NCBI GenBank assembly: GCA_022823055.1
Contig: JAJDXX010000250.1
Coordinates: 1-35,873 of the forward strand
Direction: 5' to 3'
From: Candidatus Binatia bacterium
Lineage (GTDB): Bacteria > Desulfobacterota > Binatia > UBA9968 > JAJDTQ01
Length of the DNA: 35,873 bases
Shown in pieces: positions 23,632 through 32,705 of the stretch (position 1 is its first letter; each line of letters starts with the position of its first letter). Under the pieces are notes generated by a model that worked only from the letters and a program-made list of their open reading frames with translations, was not told the DNA's origin and did no database searches. The position numbers were made by a program, and so were the translations under genes.

Positions 23632-24967
23632 TCATCAACTCCGACCAGCGCCGGTAGAACGCCCGGGCGCCTTCCTCGGAGAACGACGCCTTGACGGTCA
23701 CCGCGTCCGGCAGGTTCTCCACGGGCTGCGCGAACCCCAGCCCCATGCCGTAGTGGTAAGGGTAGCGGCGCGCGATGGTGCCCCGGCTGGCCTCGGTGGC
23801 GTAGACCCAATTGTCCATGTCGTCGGACTCCACCATGCCCGCTGGGCCGGAAAAGCGCATGTAGTAGCGGCGCAGCAGGTCCTTGACCTCCCAAGGGGCG
23901 TCCCGGTCCACCAGGTACCAGCGCCACGCCTCGGTCCGTCCCGCGCCCAGCGGATGCCACACCACCATGGTGCGCGGGAACCAGGGATGGAACGAGGTGT
24001 TGGGGAAGATGCTGCCGTTGCCGGGGGTCACGGTGACCTTGCCCTTCTGCCGCTCCCGCCGCCTGGCCTCCACCTCCTTGAAGTACTCCGCCACCACCGG
24101 GTCGTTGGGGAACTCGGGAAACCACGCCTCGGCGCCCACCTCCGGGGGCCCGGTGATGGTGGCGTGGCCGAGGGCGGGAAATGCCATCAGTCCGCTGGTA
24201 AACCGCCTGGCCTGGTTCCGGTGCGTCGAGCCGTGCCGCTCCTGGCCCTCGCCCCCCGGCCCGACCCCGGCGATCTCCGCCGACTTGTGGGTCGTGGGGC
24301 TGTGATAGGTGTCCCAGGCGAAGTTCTCAGCGGCGAACTTCCAGTTGCACGGCATGCGCCACTTGACCACCCCGCCGAGCACCTCGGAGCCGCCCTCGCC
24401 GCCGTCCCGCGCATCCAGAAGCGCGTCCAGGTACAGGCGCATGCCCCCCAGGTACTCTTCGAAGGACGGCGCGGACGCGTCCCAATTGGCCCAGACGGTG
24501 CCCTTGTAGACCTCCATCCGCGCCGCGTGGATCAGCCCCCACTCGGCCTTGTCGAGCTGCTCGCGGTAGCCCACGCGGTACTGGGGCACGCCGTAGAGGT
24601 CGCCCGGCGTCTTCACCAGGCCGCCGTCGGTGGAGTAGCTCCAACCGTGATACGGGCAGGTGAACACCGACGTGTTGCCCTGGTCGTAGCGGCACACCTT
24701 CATGCCCCGGTGCCGGCAGGTGTTGAGTAGCACGTGGGTCCGGCTCTGCGGATCGCGCGTCAGGATGACCGATTCGTCCCCCATACGGGAGAGAAAGAAG
24801 TCGCCGAGCTCCGGGATCTGGCTCTCGTGCCCCACGAAGAGCCACGCGCGCGCGAAGATCCGCTCCAGCTCGGTACGATAGATGTCCTCGTCGACGAAGA
24901 TCTTCCGACTGACGATGCCCCGGTCGAGGTCGACCCACGTGCCGTTCCCATCATTGTCGGTACCCAC
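23618..24967 (-). CDS. Rieske aromatic-ring-hydroxylating dioxygenase alpha subunit
   Basis: Catalytic subunit of a two-component dioxygenase, 449 residues. The Rieske [2Fe-2S] site is C84-R-H86 and C104-P-Y-H107-G-W. The mononuclear iron site is in NWKFAAENFAWDTYHSPTTH, with His222 and His227 (start-dependent numbering) and the bridging Asp219. The distal acidic ligand is probably in the DDMDNW segment. GTG at 24967 was chosen because GGGAGG sits just upstream; the in-frame TTG at 24979 overlaps that ribosome site. Reductase and ferredoxin partners are not in the window. The substrate cannot be read from sequence, but the convergent dihydroxyphthalate-decarboxylase-like gene suggests an aromatic acid. 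Confidence 0.92.
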   Translation of the reverse strand: MGTDNDGNGTWVDLDRGIVSRKIFVDEDIYRTELERIFARAWLFVGHESQIPELGDFFLSRMGDESVILTRDPQSRTHVLLNTCRHRGMKVCRYDQGNTSVFTCPYHGWSYSTDGGLVKTPGDLYGVPQYRVGYREQLDKAEWGLIHAARMEVYKGTVWANWDASAPSFEEYLGGMRLYLDALLDARDGGEGGSEVLGGVVKWRMPCNWKFAAENFAWDTYHSPTTHKSAEIAGVGPGGEGQERHGSTHRNQARRFTSGLMAFPALGHATITGPPEVGAEAWFPEFPNDPVVAEYFKEVEARRRERQKGKVTVTPGNGSIFPNTSFHPWFPRTMVVWHPLGAGRTEAWRWYLVDRDAPWEVKDLLRRYYMRFSGPAGMVESDDMDNWVYATEASRGTIARRYPYHYGMGLGFAQPVENLPDAVTVKASFSEEGARAFYRRWSELMNDRR

Positions 24968-25057
24968 GATGCCTCCCAAGTGGATGTGCGCTCAATGGAA
25001 ACGCGCAAGCCATCGGTTGTCAAGTATTTCGCCGGCGTCTGCCCACACCCCCGAGTC

Positions 25058-25181
25058 GTCATTCCCGCGGAAGCGGGAATCCAGGAGGGGTAGAGCGGGG
25101 AAACGCCGCTGTAGCGCCCTGCCACCACCCCTGGATTCCCGCCCCCGATCGGGGTCGAGGGCAAGCTTTCGCGGGAATGAC
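25058..25181. mobile_element. MITE-like paired palindromic element
   Basis: A full repeat copy (25058-25084) and an inverted variant copy (25131-25181) flank about 46 bases whose left part resembles the interior of the paired copies at 35384-35480 (GCGGGGAA followed by GCCG, then CCACC before the right arm). The right arm has extra bases in its loop (GCCCCCGATCGGGGTCGAGG and beyond). No transposase is encoded. Non-autonomous mobility is inferred from layout only. Confidence 0.45.
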
Positions 25182-25228
25182 GGATTGGGGTTTGGTCGCC
25201 ACGAAGCAGAGTATTGACACAGCCTGTT

Positions 25229-25310
25229 GCGCGGGAATGACGATATAGAGTGGCGGTGCCACTTTGTAGCCAAGCGGAGTTCCGACACCAGTCCGTTCCG
25301 CGGGAATGAC
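25229..25310 (-). repeat. Two truncated repeat ends
   Basis: GCGCGGGAATGAC (25229-25241) and TTCCGCGGGAATGAC (25296-25310) match only the outer half of the palindromic repeat. They are spaced about 67 bases apart and read in the same orientation, like leftover right ends of the element. Confidence 0.5.
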
Positions 25311-25401
25311 ATTCCAGGTTCTCGGCAGGCACGTTCGGCAGCATTGCTATGCCCACGGTATTGTCGTAAACAGAAATCAGACGGTGGTTGGTGCCACGCA
25401 C

Positions 25402-26133
25402 ATGGAAACGCTAGAGCTACGGCAGCGTTTGGCGGTTGCGGCGAGTTCGCTGCGGAGTTGCCTGGAACAGCAACAGGCGGCGGGGATCGCGTTCTTGCCG
25501 GTGGGGACGGGCGCCGAAGCGGACGATCCCGGCGGCCCGGCGACCGCGGCCCAAGGCGGTGAGGTTGCGACGGCCGCGAATCTCCAAGAGCTTCGCGCCG
25601 TCCTGGGCGACTGCCGGCGCTGCAAGCTGTCGCAGGGGCGCGGCCGCATCGTCTATGGAGTCGGCCGGGCGGACGCGGACATCATGTTCATCGGCGAGGG
25701 GCCGGGCGAGGACGAAGACCGCGAGGGCGAGCCGTTCGTGGGGCGCGCGGGGCAGTTGCTCACCGACATCATCACCAAGGGCATGAAGCTCCGGCGCGAG
25801 GACGTGTACATCGCCAACGTGGTCAAGTGCCGTCCGCCGCGCAATCGCGACCCCGAGCCGGACGAGGTCGCTGCGTGCGAGCCGTTCCTGATTCGGCAGA
25901 TCGAGCTGGTGCGGCCGCGGGTGATCATTGCCCTGGGAAGGGCCGCGGCGCAGACGCTGCTGCGCTCCAACGAGGCCATCTCGCGCCTGCGCGGGCGCTG
26001 GCACGACTACCACGGCATCCGGCTGATGCCGACGTTTCATCCGGCGTACCTGTTGCGCAATCCGGGGGACAAGAGGCTTGTCTGGGAAGACATCAAGAGC
26101 GTCCTGCGCGAGCTCGGAACGGCGGCTGTCTGA
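25402..26133 (+). CDS. Uracil-DNA glycosylase, iron-sulfur family 4
   Basis: Base-excision repair enzyme removing uracil from DNA, 243 residues. The four [4Fe-4S] cysteines are C71 and C74 (DCRRCKL), C143 (VKCRPPRNR) and C159. The catalytic/uracil pocket is [20 protein letters not shown] at 98-117, and HPAYLLRNP near 213 is the second conserved motif. The N-terminal 55 residues are a variable Ala/Gly-rich extension common in this family. ATG at 25402 starts [10 protein letters not shown]; upstream in-frame residues come from the intergenic repeats. The stop lies one base before the nfeD start. Confidence 0.93.
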   Translation: METLELRQRLAVAASSLRSCLEQQQAAGIAFLPVGTGAEADDPGGPATAAQGGEVATAANLQELRAVLGDCRRCKLSQGRGRIVYGVGRADADIMFIGEGPGEDEDREGEPFVGRAGQLLTDIITKGMKLRREDVYIANVVKCRPPRNRDPEPDEVAACEPFLIRQIELVRPRVIIALGRAAAQTLLRSNEAISRLRGRWHDYHGIRLMPTFHPAYLLRNPGDKRLVWEDIKSVLRELGTAAV

Positions 26134-26134
26134 C

Positions 26135-27478
26135 ATGGCGAGCTTTCGTCCGATGCCGGGGATCCGGTTCTGGTGCGCGCTGCTGCTGGTGGCGCTTGGC
26201 CTGGGCGCCCTGAGCGCCGGGGGAGCCGCGCGTGAAGCCACGAGCCAAGGCGCTACGGGTTCCCACGTGAACCTCATCGTCATCAACGGCGGCATCAACC
26301 CGGCCGTCAACGACTACATCCGCGACAGCATCCAGCGGGCGCACGCGGGCAACGCCCGCGCCCTGATCATCCAGCTCGACACCCCCGGCGGACTGCTGTC
26401 CTCTACCCGCTCCATCGTGAAGGAAATGCTCAGCGCGCCGCTGCCGGTGATCGTCTACGTAGCGCCCAGCGGCGCGGGCGCGGGCTCGGCCGGGGTCTTC
26501 ATCACCCTGGCCGCCAACGTCGCCGCCATGGCGCCCGGCACCAACATCGGCGCGGCCCACCCCGTGGCCGGCGGAGGCCAGGAAGTCAAGGGCGTCATGG
26601 GCGAGAAGATCGAGAACTTCACCGCCTCCTTCAGCGAAACCATCGCCCAGCGACGCGGCCGCGACACCGAGTTCGCCATCCAGGCGGTGCGCCGGAGCAT
26701 CTCCATCACCGACAAGGAGGCGCTGGAGAAGCGCGTCATCGACATTATCGCGGTGGACGTGAGCGACCTCCTCAAGCAGGCCCACGGGCGCGAGGTGGAC
26801 GTGGCCGGCACCAAGCGCACGCTGGACTTCGACGGCGTCTCGGTGCTGCGCTTCGAAATGGGGCTCAAGCTCAAGGTCCTCAACGTCCTGGCGGACCCCA
26901 ACATCGCCTACCTGCTGATGATGGCCGGCATCCTGGGCCTGTACATGGAGTTCTCCAACCCGGGCGCTCTCTTCCCGGGCATCGCCGGCGGCATCGCGCT
27001 GCTGCTGGCGCTGGCGTCGTTGCAGGTCCTGCCCATCAACTACGCCGGGCTGCTGCTCATCGGCCTCGGCATGTGTCTCCTGGTGGCGGAGGCGTTCCTG
27101 CCGAGCTTCGGGCTATTGGGCATCAGTGGGGTAGTGTCCCTGGGGCTGGGCTCGCTGCTGCTGTTCGACGTCGAGGGCTCCGACCTCACGGTGGACCCGG
27201 GCATCGTGCTGGCAGCGGTGGGCACCCTGAGCGCGGCGGTGCTGGTGGTCACCTTCCTGGTGGTCAAGTCCCAGCGGCGCAGGGCCACCCTGGGCTACGA
27301 GGGCCTCGTCGGCGAGGTCGGCGAGGTGCGCGAACGGCTGGACCTGAAGGGCAGGGTCTTCGTGCACGGGGAGGTGTGGAACGCGGAAGGGGCGGAGCGG
27401 CTGGAGCCCGGCGACAGGATCGAGGTCATCGGTCACGACGGGATGGTACTCAAGGTCAAACGCGCCGTGGAGAGCTGA
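26135..27478 (+). CDS. NfeD-type membrane-bound ClpP-class serine protease
   Basis: The 447-residue protein has a signal or anchor helix (about 12-30) and a ClpP-class protease domain (about 45-215). The likely nucleophile is Ser118 in GAGAGSAGVFIT and the likely general base is Lys158 in VMGEKIENF, a Ser-Lys dyad as in archaeal 1510-N. Four or five membrane helices follow (about 255-370), then a C-terminal OB-like NfeD domain (about 380-447; GRVFVHGEVWNA, GDRIEVIG, VLKVKR). Such proteases cleave the C-terminus of partner stomatins, and a slipin gene follows 60 bases downstream. ATG 26135 is one base after the UDG stop, so translation may be coupled. Confidence 0.9.
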   Translation: MASFRPMPGIRFWCALLLVALGLGALSAGGAAREATSQGATGSHVNLIVINGGINPAVNDYIRDSIQRAHAGNARALIIQLDTPGGLLSSTRSIVKEMLSAPLPVIVYVAPSGAGAGSAGVFITLAANVAAMAPGTNIGAAHPVAGGGQEVKGVMGEKIENFTASFSETIAQRRGRDTEFAIQAVRRSISITDKEALEKRVIDIIAVDVSDLLKQAHGREVDVAGTKRTLDFDGVSVLRFEMGLKLKVLNVLADPNIAYLLMMAGILGLYMEFSNPGALFPGIAGGIALLLALASLQVLPINYAGLLLIGLGMCLLVAEAFLPSFGLLGISGVVSLGLGSLLLFDVEGSDLTVDPGIVLAAVGTLSAAVLVVTFLVVKSQRRRATLGYEGLVGEVGEVRERLDLKGRVFVHGEVWNAEGAERLEPGDRIEVIGHDGMVLKVKRAVES

Positions 27479-27538
27479 CCGGGGCCGTGCGCCCGACGAG
27501 TCGGCCGCGGCCGCGCAGGAGACACGCAGGAGAAACAC

Positions 27539-28303
27539 ATGCTGGATATCGGACCCATTGCGATCGTGCTGATCATCGTGCTCGGGTTGGCCGTCAGCGG
27601 CATCAAGGTCCTCAAGGAATACGAACGCGGGGTGATCTTCCGGCTGGGCCGGATGGTGAACGCCCGCGGCCCTGGGCTCATCTACGTGATCCCCTTCATC
27701 GAAAAGATGGACCGGGTGGAGCTCCGGACCGTGACCATGGACATCCCCTCGCAGGACGTTATCACCCGCGACAACGTGTCGGTGAAGGTCAACGCGGTGC
27801 TCTATTTTCGGGTGCTCGACCCCAACCGCGCCATCCGGGAGGTGGCCAACTTCCTGTTCGCCACCTCGCAACTCGCCCAGGTGACGCTCCGGAGCATCTG
27901 CGGCCAGGCGGAGCTCGACCAGCTCCTGTCGGAGCGGGAGCGCATCAACTCCGACCTCCAGAGGATCCTCGACGAGCAGACGGACCCTTGGGGGATCAAG
28001 GTCGTCCTGACCGAGATGAAGCACATCGATCTCCCGGAGGAGATGCAGCGCGCCATGGCCCGGCAGGCCGAGGCCGAGCGCGAGCGGCGCGCCAAGATCA
28101 TCCTGGCCGACGGCGAGTACCAGGCCTCCCAGAAACTGCAGGAAGCCGCCGCGGTGATCGCCAGGGAGCCCATGGCCATGCAGCTCCGCTTCCTGCAGAG
28201 TCTCCAGGAGGTGGCCAGCGACAAGAACTCCACCACCATCTTCCCGGTGCCCATCGACCTGCTGACGCCGTTCCTGAAGAAGATGGCCGAGGAGGATACC
28301 TGA
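27539..28303 (+). CDS. Slipin/stomatin-like SPFH protein
   Basis: The 254-residue protein has one N-terminal membrane helix (about 5-22) and an SPFH domain with [12 protein letters not shown] at 29-40, [17 protein letters not shown], a [17 protein letters not shown] stretch and [20 protein letters not shown] charged coiled-coil helix (about 170-200) and a short hydrophobic C-terminal end ([15 protein letters not shown]) complete it. The C-terminal hydrophobic part is the usual cleavage region for the NfeD protease encoded just upstream. GGAG precedes the ATG. Role: membrane microdomain scaffold and quality control. Confidence 0.9.
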   Translation: MLDIGPIAIVLIIVLGLAVSGIKVLKEYERGVIFRLGRMVNARGPGLIYVIPFIEKMDRVELRTVTMDIPSQDVITRDNVSVKVNAVLYFRVLDPNRAIREVANFLFATSQLAQVTLRSICGQAELDQLLSERERINSDLQRILDEQTDPWGIKVVLTEMKHIDLPEEMQRAMARQAEAERERRAKIILADGEYQASQKLQEAAAVIAREPMAMQLRFLQSLQEVASDKNSTTIFPVPIDLLTPFLKKMAEEDT

Positions 28304-28371
28304 TCCACGGGAACGGACCGGGGGCCGCCTTGACGGCCTCGGCCTCCGGTTCGGGCTTCCGTCGCTGAGCC

Positions 28372-29409
28372 ATGCTGCTGGAAGAGCTGGCCTATGATCT
28401 TCCCGAGTCGCTGATCTCCGCCTACCCGGCCGAGGACCGCGTGTCCGCCCGCCTCATGGTGGTGGATCGCCGGTCGGGTGCCATCACCCATTCCCGTTTC
28501 GCGTCCCTCGGCGACTTCCTTTCTCCGGGCGACCTGCTGGTGCTCAACGATTCCAAGGTGATCCCGGCGCGCCTGGAGGGGCGCAAGGACAGCGGCGGGC
28601 GCGCGACGGTGCTCCTGGTGGAGCCGTTCGACGCGGAGCAGGGACTCTGGCTCGCCCTCGTGGACGCCTCCAAGAAGCCGCGCCTGGGGAGCCACATCGC
28701 GTTCTCCGACAAGGTCGAGGCGACCGTGCTCGGCGATCTCGGCGCGGGCCGCTACGGGCTCCGCTTCGAGCATTCCGGCAGATTCGCCGACATGCTCGAA
28801 GAGATCGGCGCGCCGCCGCTGCCGCACTATATCGAACGGCTGCGGCGCGTGGAGGAGAGCGACCGGATGAGCTACCAGACGGTCTATGCCACGGCGCCGG
28901 GTTCGGTGGCGGCGCCCACCGCCGGACTGCATTTCACCCGTGCGCTCCTGGACGAGCTGGCCGCCGGCGGCATCGACAACGTGACCGTGACCCTGCACGT
29001 GGGCCTGGGCACGTTCCGTCCGGTGCGCGAGGCCGTGGTGGAGAACCATCGCATGGACGGAGAGTGGTACACTTTGAGCGAGAGCGCGGCCCGGCGCATC
29101 CGCCGGGCCAAGGCGGAAGGGAAACGCATCGTCGCCGTGGGCTCCACGAGCACGCGCACGCTGGAGAGTGTCGTTGCGTGCAAGGGCAGGGCCGCGGCGG
29201 ACGCCGGCATCACGCGCCTGTTCATCACCGCGGGCTATCGCTTCCGTGCCATCGACGCTCTTGTCACCAACTTCCACCTGCCGCGCTCCACGCCCCTGGC
29301 CATGGTGGCGGCGCTGGCGGGACTGGATCTGGTGCGCCGCGCCTACGCCGAGGCCGTCGCCGAGGGTTACCGGTTTTACAGCTACGGCGACGCCATGCTG
29401 ATTCTGTAG
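28372..29409 (+). CDS. queA: S-adenosylmethionine:tRNA ribosyltransferase-isomerase
   Basis: Transfers and isomerises the ribosyl moiety of SAM onto preQ1 at the tRNA wobble position, making epoxyqueuosine. The 345 residues are full length, with YDLPESLISAYPAE near the start, LLVLNDSKVIPARL (about 54-67), HYIERLRRVEESDRMSYQTV, TAGLHFTRALLDEL, HVGLGTFRPV (about 204-213), and the C-terminal TNFHLPRSTPLAMVAALAG block. The start lacks a clear ribosome site but matches family N-termini. It precedes tgt, which acts one step earlier in queuosine synthesis; a repeat lies in the 95-base gap. Confidence 0.95.
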   Translation: MLLEELAYDLPESLISAYPAEDRVSARLMVVDRRSGAITHSRFASLGDFLSPGDLLVLNDSKVIPARLEGRKDSGGRATVLLVEPFDAEQGLWLALVDASKKPRLGSHIAFSDKVEATVLGDLGAGRYGLRFEHSGRFADMLEEIGAPPLPHYIERLRRVEESDRMSYQTVYATAPGSVAAPTAGLHFTRALLDELAAGGIDNVTVTLHVGLGTFRPVREAVVENHRMDGEWYTLSESAARRIRRAKAEGKRIVAVGSTSTRTLESVVACKGRAAADAGITRLFITAGYRFRAIDALVTNFHLPRSTPLAMVAALAGLDLVRRAYAEAVAEGYRFYSYGDAMLIL

Positions 29410-29441
29410 TACCTTATGATTCCGCCCTCGCCTTATGCAAC

Positions 29442-29468
29442 GTCATTCCCGCGGAAGCGGGAATCCAG
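29442..29468 (+). repeat. Dispersed palindromic repeat, solo copy
   Basis: Full 27-base copy with the TTCCCGCGGAAGCGGGAA core in the queA-tgt gap. As an RNA hairpin within this presumed operon it could affect read-through or mRNA stability. Confidence 0.85.
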
Positions 29469-29504
29469 GGGTGGGGTGGGGCCAGTCTCCCGTCGTCCAG
29501 GACC

Positions 29505-30617
29505 ATGAAATTCACCATCACCGACAATGACCCCGGCAGCCGCGCGCGCACCGGCATGCTCGACACCGCCCACGGCGTGGTGGAGACTCCCGCCTTCATG
29601 CCCGTCGGCACCCGCGGCGCCGTCAAGGCCCTCTCCCCTCGCGATCTCCGGGAGGTGTCGAGCCAGATCATCCTCTGCAACACCTACCACCTGTACATGC
29701 GCCCGGGGGAGGAGCTGATCCGGGATCTGGGCGGGCTGCACGCGTTCATGGGCTGGGACGGGCCGATCCTGACCGACAGCGGCGGCTACCAGGTGCTGAG
29801 CCTGGCGGCCATGCGCAAGATCACGGAGGAGGGGGTGTCGTTCCGCTCCCACCTGGACGGCTCGTCGCACTTCCTGACGCCGGAGAAGGTGGTAGGCATC
29901 CAGCAGGCGCTGGGGGTGGACGTGGCCATGGTGCTGGACGAGTGCATCCCGTACCCGGCAAGCCGGGAGTACGTGAAGGCGTCCACGGATCGGACGGTGC
30001 GCTGGGCGCGACGGTCGCTGGAGGCGTCGCGCAATCCGGACTGTGCGCTCTTCGGGATCGTCCAAGGCGGGGTGCTCAAGGACCTGCGCGAGGATTGTGC
30101 GGCGCGGCTCGCCGACCTCCCGTTCGACGGCTACGCCGCCGGCGGCCTGGGCATCGGCGAAGGGCCGGCGCTCCTGGCGGAGATGGGCGCTTTCACCGCC
30201 GCGCGCATGCCGGAGGACCGTCCGCGCTACCTCATGGGCCTCGGCAAGCCCGAAGACTTGATTCACGGGGTCCGCTCCGGCTATGATCTGTTCGATTGCG
30301 TTCTACCGACGAGGAATGCCAGGAACGGCACGTTATACACCGCCACCGGAAAGCTCAGCATCAAGAACGCGGCCTTCGCGCGGGACCCGCGTCCCGTGGA
30401 CGAAGGCTGCCCGTGCTACGGTTGCCGGCATTTTTCGCGTGCCTATCTTCGCCACCTCTACGTGGCCGGCGAAATCCTTGCGGCCTATCTGAACACGCTG
30501 CACAACGTCTGCTACTACCAGAGGCTGATGACGGAACTGCGCGGGGCCGTTCGGGACCGGTCGAGTCTGGAGAACGTCGCGGGCGGGATATGGGACTTGC
30601 CCGAGCCCGTGGCGTAA
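29505..30617 (+). CDS. tgt: tRNA-guanine transglycosylase
   Basis: Exchanges guanine 34 of GUN-anticodon tRNAs for preQ1. The 370-residue TIM-barrel protein has TDSGGYQVLSL with Asp91, DECIPYP, GIVQGG at 184-189, GGLGIGE, FDCVLPTRNARNG with nucleophile Asp264, and a zinc site C302-x-C304-x2-C307 with His333. The ATG at 29505 follows AGGA and matches family N-termini (MKFTI); the long open frame upstream is a shadow of queA. Gene order queA-tgt-yajC-secD-secF is the widespread one. Confidence 0.96.
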   Translation: MKFTITDNDPGSRARTGMLDTAHGVVETPAFMPVGTRGAVKALSPRDLREVSSQIILCNTYHLYMRPGEELIRDLGGLHAFMGWDGPILTDSGGYQVLSLAAMRKITEEGVSFRSHLDGSSHFLTPEKVVGIQQALGVDVAMVLDECIPYPASREYVKASTDRTVRWARRSLEASRNPDCALFGIVQGGVLKDLREDCAARLADLPFDGYAAGGLGIGEGPALLAEMGAFTAARMPEDRPRYLMGLGKPEDLIHGVRSGYDLFDCVLPTRNARNGTLYTATGKLSIKNAAFARDPRPVDEGCPCYGCRHFSRAYLRHLYVAGEILAAYLNTLHNVCYYQRLMTELRGAVRDRSSLENVAGGIWDLPEPVA

Positions 30618-30680
30618 GGGCATGGCCGGCCCGGGTGACGGCCGGCAATCGCATCGCATATTGAAGCTTTGGAGGAGAAC

Positions 30681-31013
30681 ATGTGGGACGTAGCCTATGC
30701 GCAGGCCGGAGGCGGCCCCAGCACATTCATCAGCATGTTGCCCCTCGTGCTGATCTTCGCGGTCTTCTACTTCCTCCTGATCCGGCCGCAGCAGCGCAAG
30801 GCCAGGGATCACCGCAACATGCTGGCACAGCTCAAGCGCAACGACGAGGTCATGACCACGGGCGGCGTATTCGGCAAGATCCTCGGACTGACCGAGACCG
30901 AGGTCACGCTCGAAGTGGCCCCCAACGTCAAGATCAAGGTGGGCCGGAGCTACATCGCCCAGCTTTTCAGAACAGAGAAGGCGGCCGGAGCCAAGGAGGC
31001 CAAGGGCAAATAG
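30681..31013 (+). CDS. yajC: Sec translocon accessory subunit YajC
   Basis: The 110-residue protein has a short periplasmic N-terminus, one membrane helix (about 17-37: FISMLPLVLIFAVFYFLLI) followed by the family mark RPQQRKARDHRNML, then a cytoplasmic domain containing LKRNDEVMTTGGVFGKIL and a Lys-rich end. ATG 30681 has GGAGGAG at good spacing. It associates with SecD and SecF, encoded immediately downstream. Confidence 0.95.
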   Translation: MWDVAYAQAGGGPSTFISMLPLVLIFAVFYFLLIRPQQRKARDHRNMLAQLKRNDEVMTTGGVFGKILGLTETEVTLEVAPNVKIKVGRSYIAQLFRTEKAAGAKEAKGK

Positions 31014-31081
31014 GGACACGGTCCGTCGGTCTTTGGGCCGCCGGCCGGCGGTTGCGGTGAACTCCGGTTGGGGAAACAAGC

Positions 31082-32665
31082 ATGCGTCAAAGTCTAGCCA
31101 TTCGTCTGGTCCTGCTGGCGGTCTGCATGGTGGCGGCCGGAGTGTATCTCGCTCCCAGCTTCGTGCAGGGCCTGTGGTTCCTGCCCCAGAACGGCATCCG
31201 CCTCGGGTTGGACCTTCAGGGCGGGTCGCACCTGGTGCTGGAGGTAGAGGTGGAGAAGGCCGTGGAGAACCGCATGCGCCGGGTGCGCAGCAGTCTCCGG
31301 GACGAGTTGCGCGAGCGCAACATCGCCTTCACCTCCCTCGAAGTCGGCGGCGCCGGGGAACTCGCGGTCACGGCCTCCCCCGCCAACATGGATCGCATCC
31401 GGGATCTGCTGTCCACCGAGTATCCGGTTCTGGAGGTGTCCGAGTCCGGCACCGGCCCGGAGGGAGCCGAGCTGCGGGTGGTGTTCACCGACCGGGAACT
31501 CGCCAGCATCCGGGACTTCGCGGTGGATCAGACCCTGGAGACCATCCGCAACCGCATCGACCAGTTCGGCGTGACCGAGCCCACCATCCAGCGCCAGGGG
31601 CAGCGGGACGTCCTCGTGCAATTGCCCGGAATCCAGGACCCGGAACGGGCCAAGGCGCTCATCGGCAAGACCGCGCTCCTGGAGTTCAAGCTGGTGGACG
31701 AGCGCGGGGACGTGGAGCAGGCGGTGCGCTCCGGGCCGCCGCCGGGCCGGGAAGTGCTCTACGGCTATGAGGGCACGGATTCGTCGGTGCGGCGCGAGAG
31801 GATCCCCTACCTGCTGGAGGCGCGCACCCTGATGACCGGCGAGGCCATCGCGGACGCCAACGTGCGCCGGGGCGACCAGCTCGAGGGGCTCTACGTGGAG
31901 TTGGCGCTGAACTCCGTGGGCAGCACCGCCTTCGACCGCTTGACCGCGGAGAACGTCGGCCGCCTGCTCGCCATCGTCCTGGACGGCCGGGTCTACTCCG
32001 CGCCCCAGATCCGGGAGCGCATTTCCGGCGGGGTGGCTTCCATCACCGGCAGCTTCGATTTCCAGGAGGCGCGGGACCTGGCCATCGTGCTGCGCGCGGG
32101 CGCGCTGCCGGCCCCGGTGCGGATTCTCGAGGAGCGCACGGTGGGGCCGTCCCTGGGACGGGACTCGGTCCGGCAGGGCATCGTCTCCTTCATCCTCGGC
32201 AGCATCCTGGTGCTCATCTTCATGGTGGCGTACTACCGCGGCGCGGGTGTTTTGGCGGACGTGGCGCTGGTGCTGAACATCTTCTTCATGATGGCAATCC
32301 TCGCGGGCTTCGAAGCGGTCCTGACCCTGCCCGGCATCGCCGGCATCATCCTGACCATGGGCATGGCGGTGGACGCCAACGTGCTCATCAACGAGCGCAT
32401 CCGCGAGGAAGTGCGCAACGGAAAACCGCCGCGCACGGCCATCGACACGGGTTACGAACGCGCCATTCCGGCTATCCTCGACTCGAACCTGACCACCTTC
32501 CTGGCCGGGGTCATCCTGTTCCAGTTCGGCACCGGCCCCGTGCGCGGCTTCGCCGTGACTCTGTGCGTGGGCATCCTGACCACCGTGATCTCCGCGGTGT
32601 ACGGAACGCGCATCTACTACGACTACCGCCTCACCCGGCGGAACCTGGTGCGGCTGTCGGTGTAG
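31082..32665 (+). CDS. secD: Protein translocase subunit SecD
   Basis: Proton-driven helper of SecYEG, 527 residues. An N-terminal membrane helix (about 7-26) is followed by NGIRLGLDLQGGSHLVLEVE (from about residue 38), the periplasmic P1 domain with TIRNRIDQFGVTEPTIQRQG (about 156-175) and VLDGRVYSAPQIRERISGG (about 298-316), then five membrane helices (about 355-515). These include GIILTMGMAVDANVLINERIR, with the Asp of the D4 motif. Start is ATG 31082 with GGGGA upstream. It lies between yajC and secF as usual. Confidence 0.96.
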   Translation: MRQSLAIRLVLLAVCMVAAGVYLAPSFVQGLWFLPQNGIRLGLDLQGGSHLVLEVEVEKAVENRMRRVRSSLRDELRERNIAFTSLEVGGAGELAVTASPANMDRIRDLLSTEYPVLEVSESGTGPEGAELRVVFTDRELASIRDFAVDQTLETIRNRIDQFGVTEPTIQRQGQRDVLVQLPGIQDPERAKALIGKTALLEFKLVDERGDVEQAVRSGPPPGREVLYGYEGTDSSVRRERIPYLLEARTLMTGEAIADANVRRGDQLEGLYVELALNSVGSTAFDRLTAENVGRLLAIVLDGRVYSAPQIRERISGGVASITGSFDFQEARDLAIVLRAGALPAPVRILEERTVGPSLGRDSVRQGIVSFILGSILVLIFMVAYYRGAGVLADVALVLNIFFMMAILAGFEAVLTLPGIAGIILTMGMAVDANVLINERIREEVRNGKPPRTAIDTGYERAIPAILDSNLTTFLAGVILFQFGTGPVRGFAVTLCVGILTTVISAVYGTRIYYDYRLTRRNLVRLSV

Positions 32666-32705
32666 CCCCGGCGCGGGACACGACGGATTGGACTGAGAAG
32701 ACCAC

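Larger units (their letters stand above)
24968..25401. other. Repeat-rich divergent intergenic region
   Basis: These 434 bases between the dioxygenase and uracil-DNA glycosylase genes contain a full palindromic repeat, a variant with an enlarged loop, and two truncated repeat ends (25229-25241 and 25296-25310). A TTGACA at 25018-25023 on the minus strand could be a -35 element for the dioxygenase, but its -10 match is poor. No gene is seen. Confidence 0.6.

Noticed and set aside
25214-25249. TTGACA and TATAGA as a promoter for the uracil-DNA glycosylase gene
   Set aside because: The spacer is 24 bases, too long for sigma70, and the second element lies in repeat-derived sequence.
25058-25310. 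Clustered repeats that might suggest a CRISPR array
   Set aside because: Copies are palindromic, in both orientations, of unequal length and irregular spacing, and no cas gene is near.
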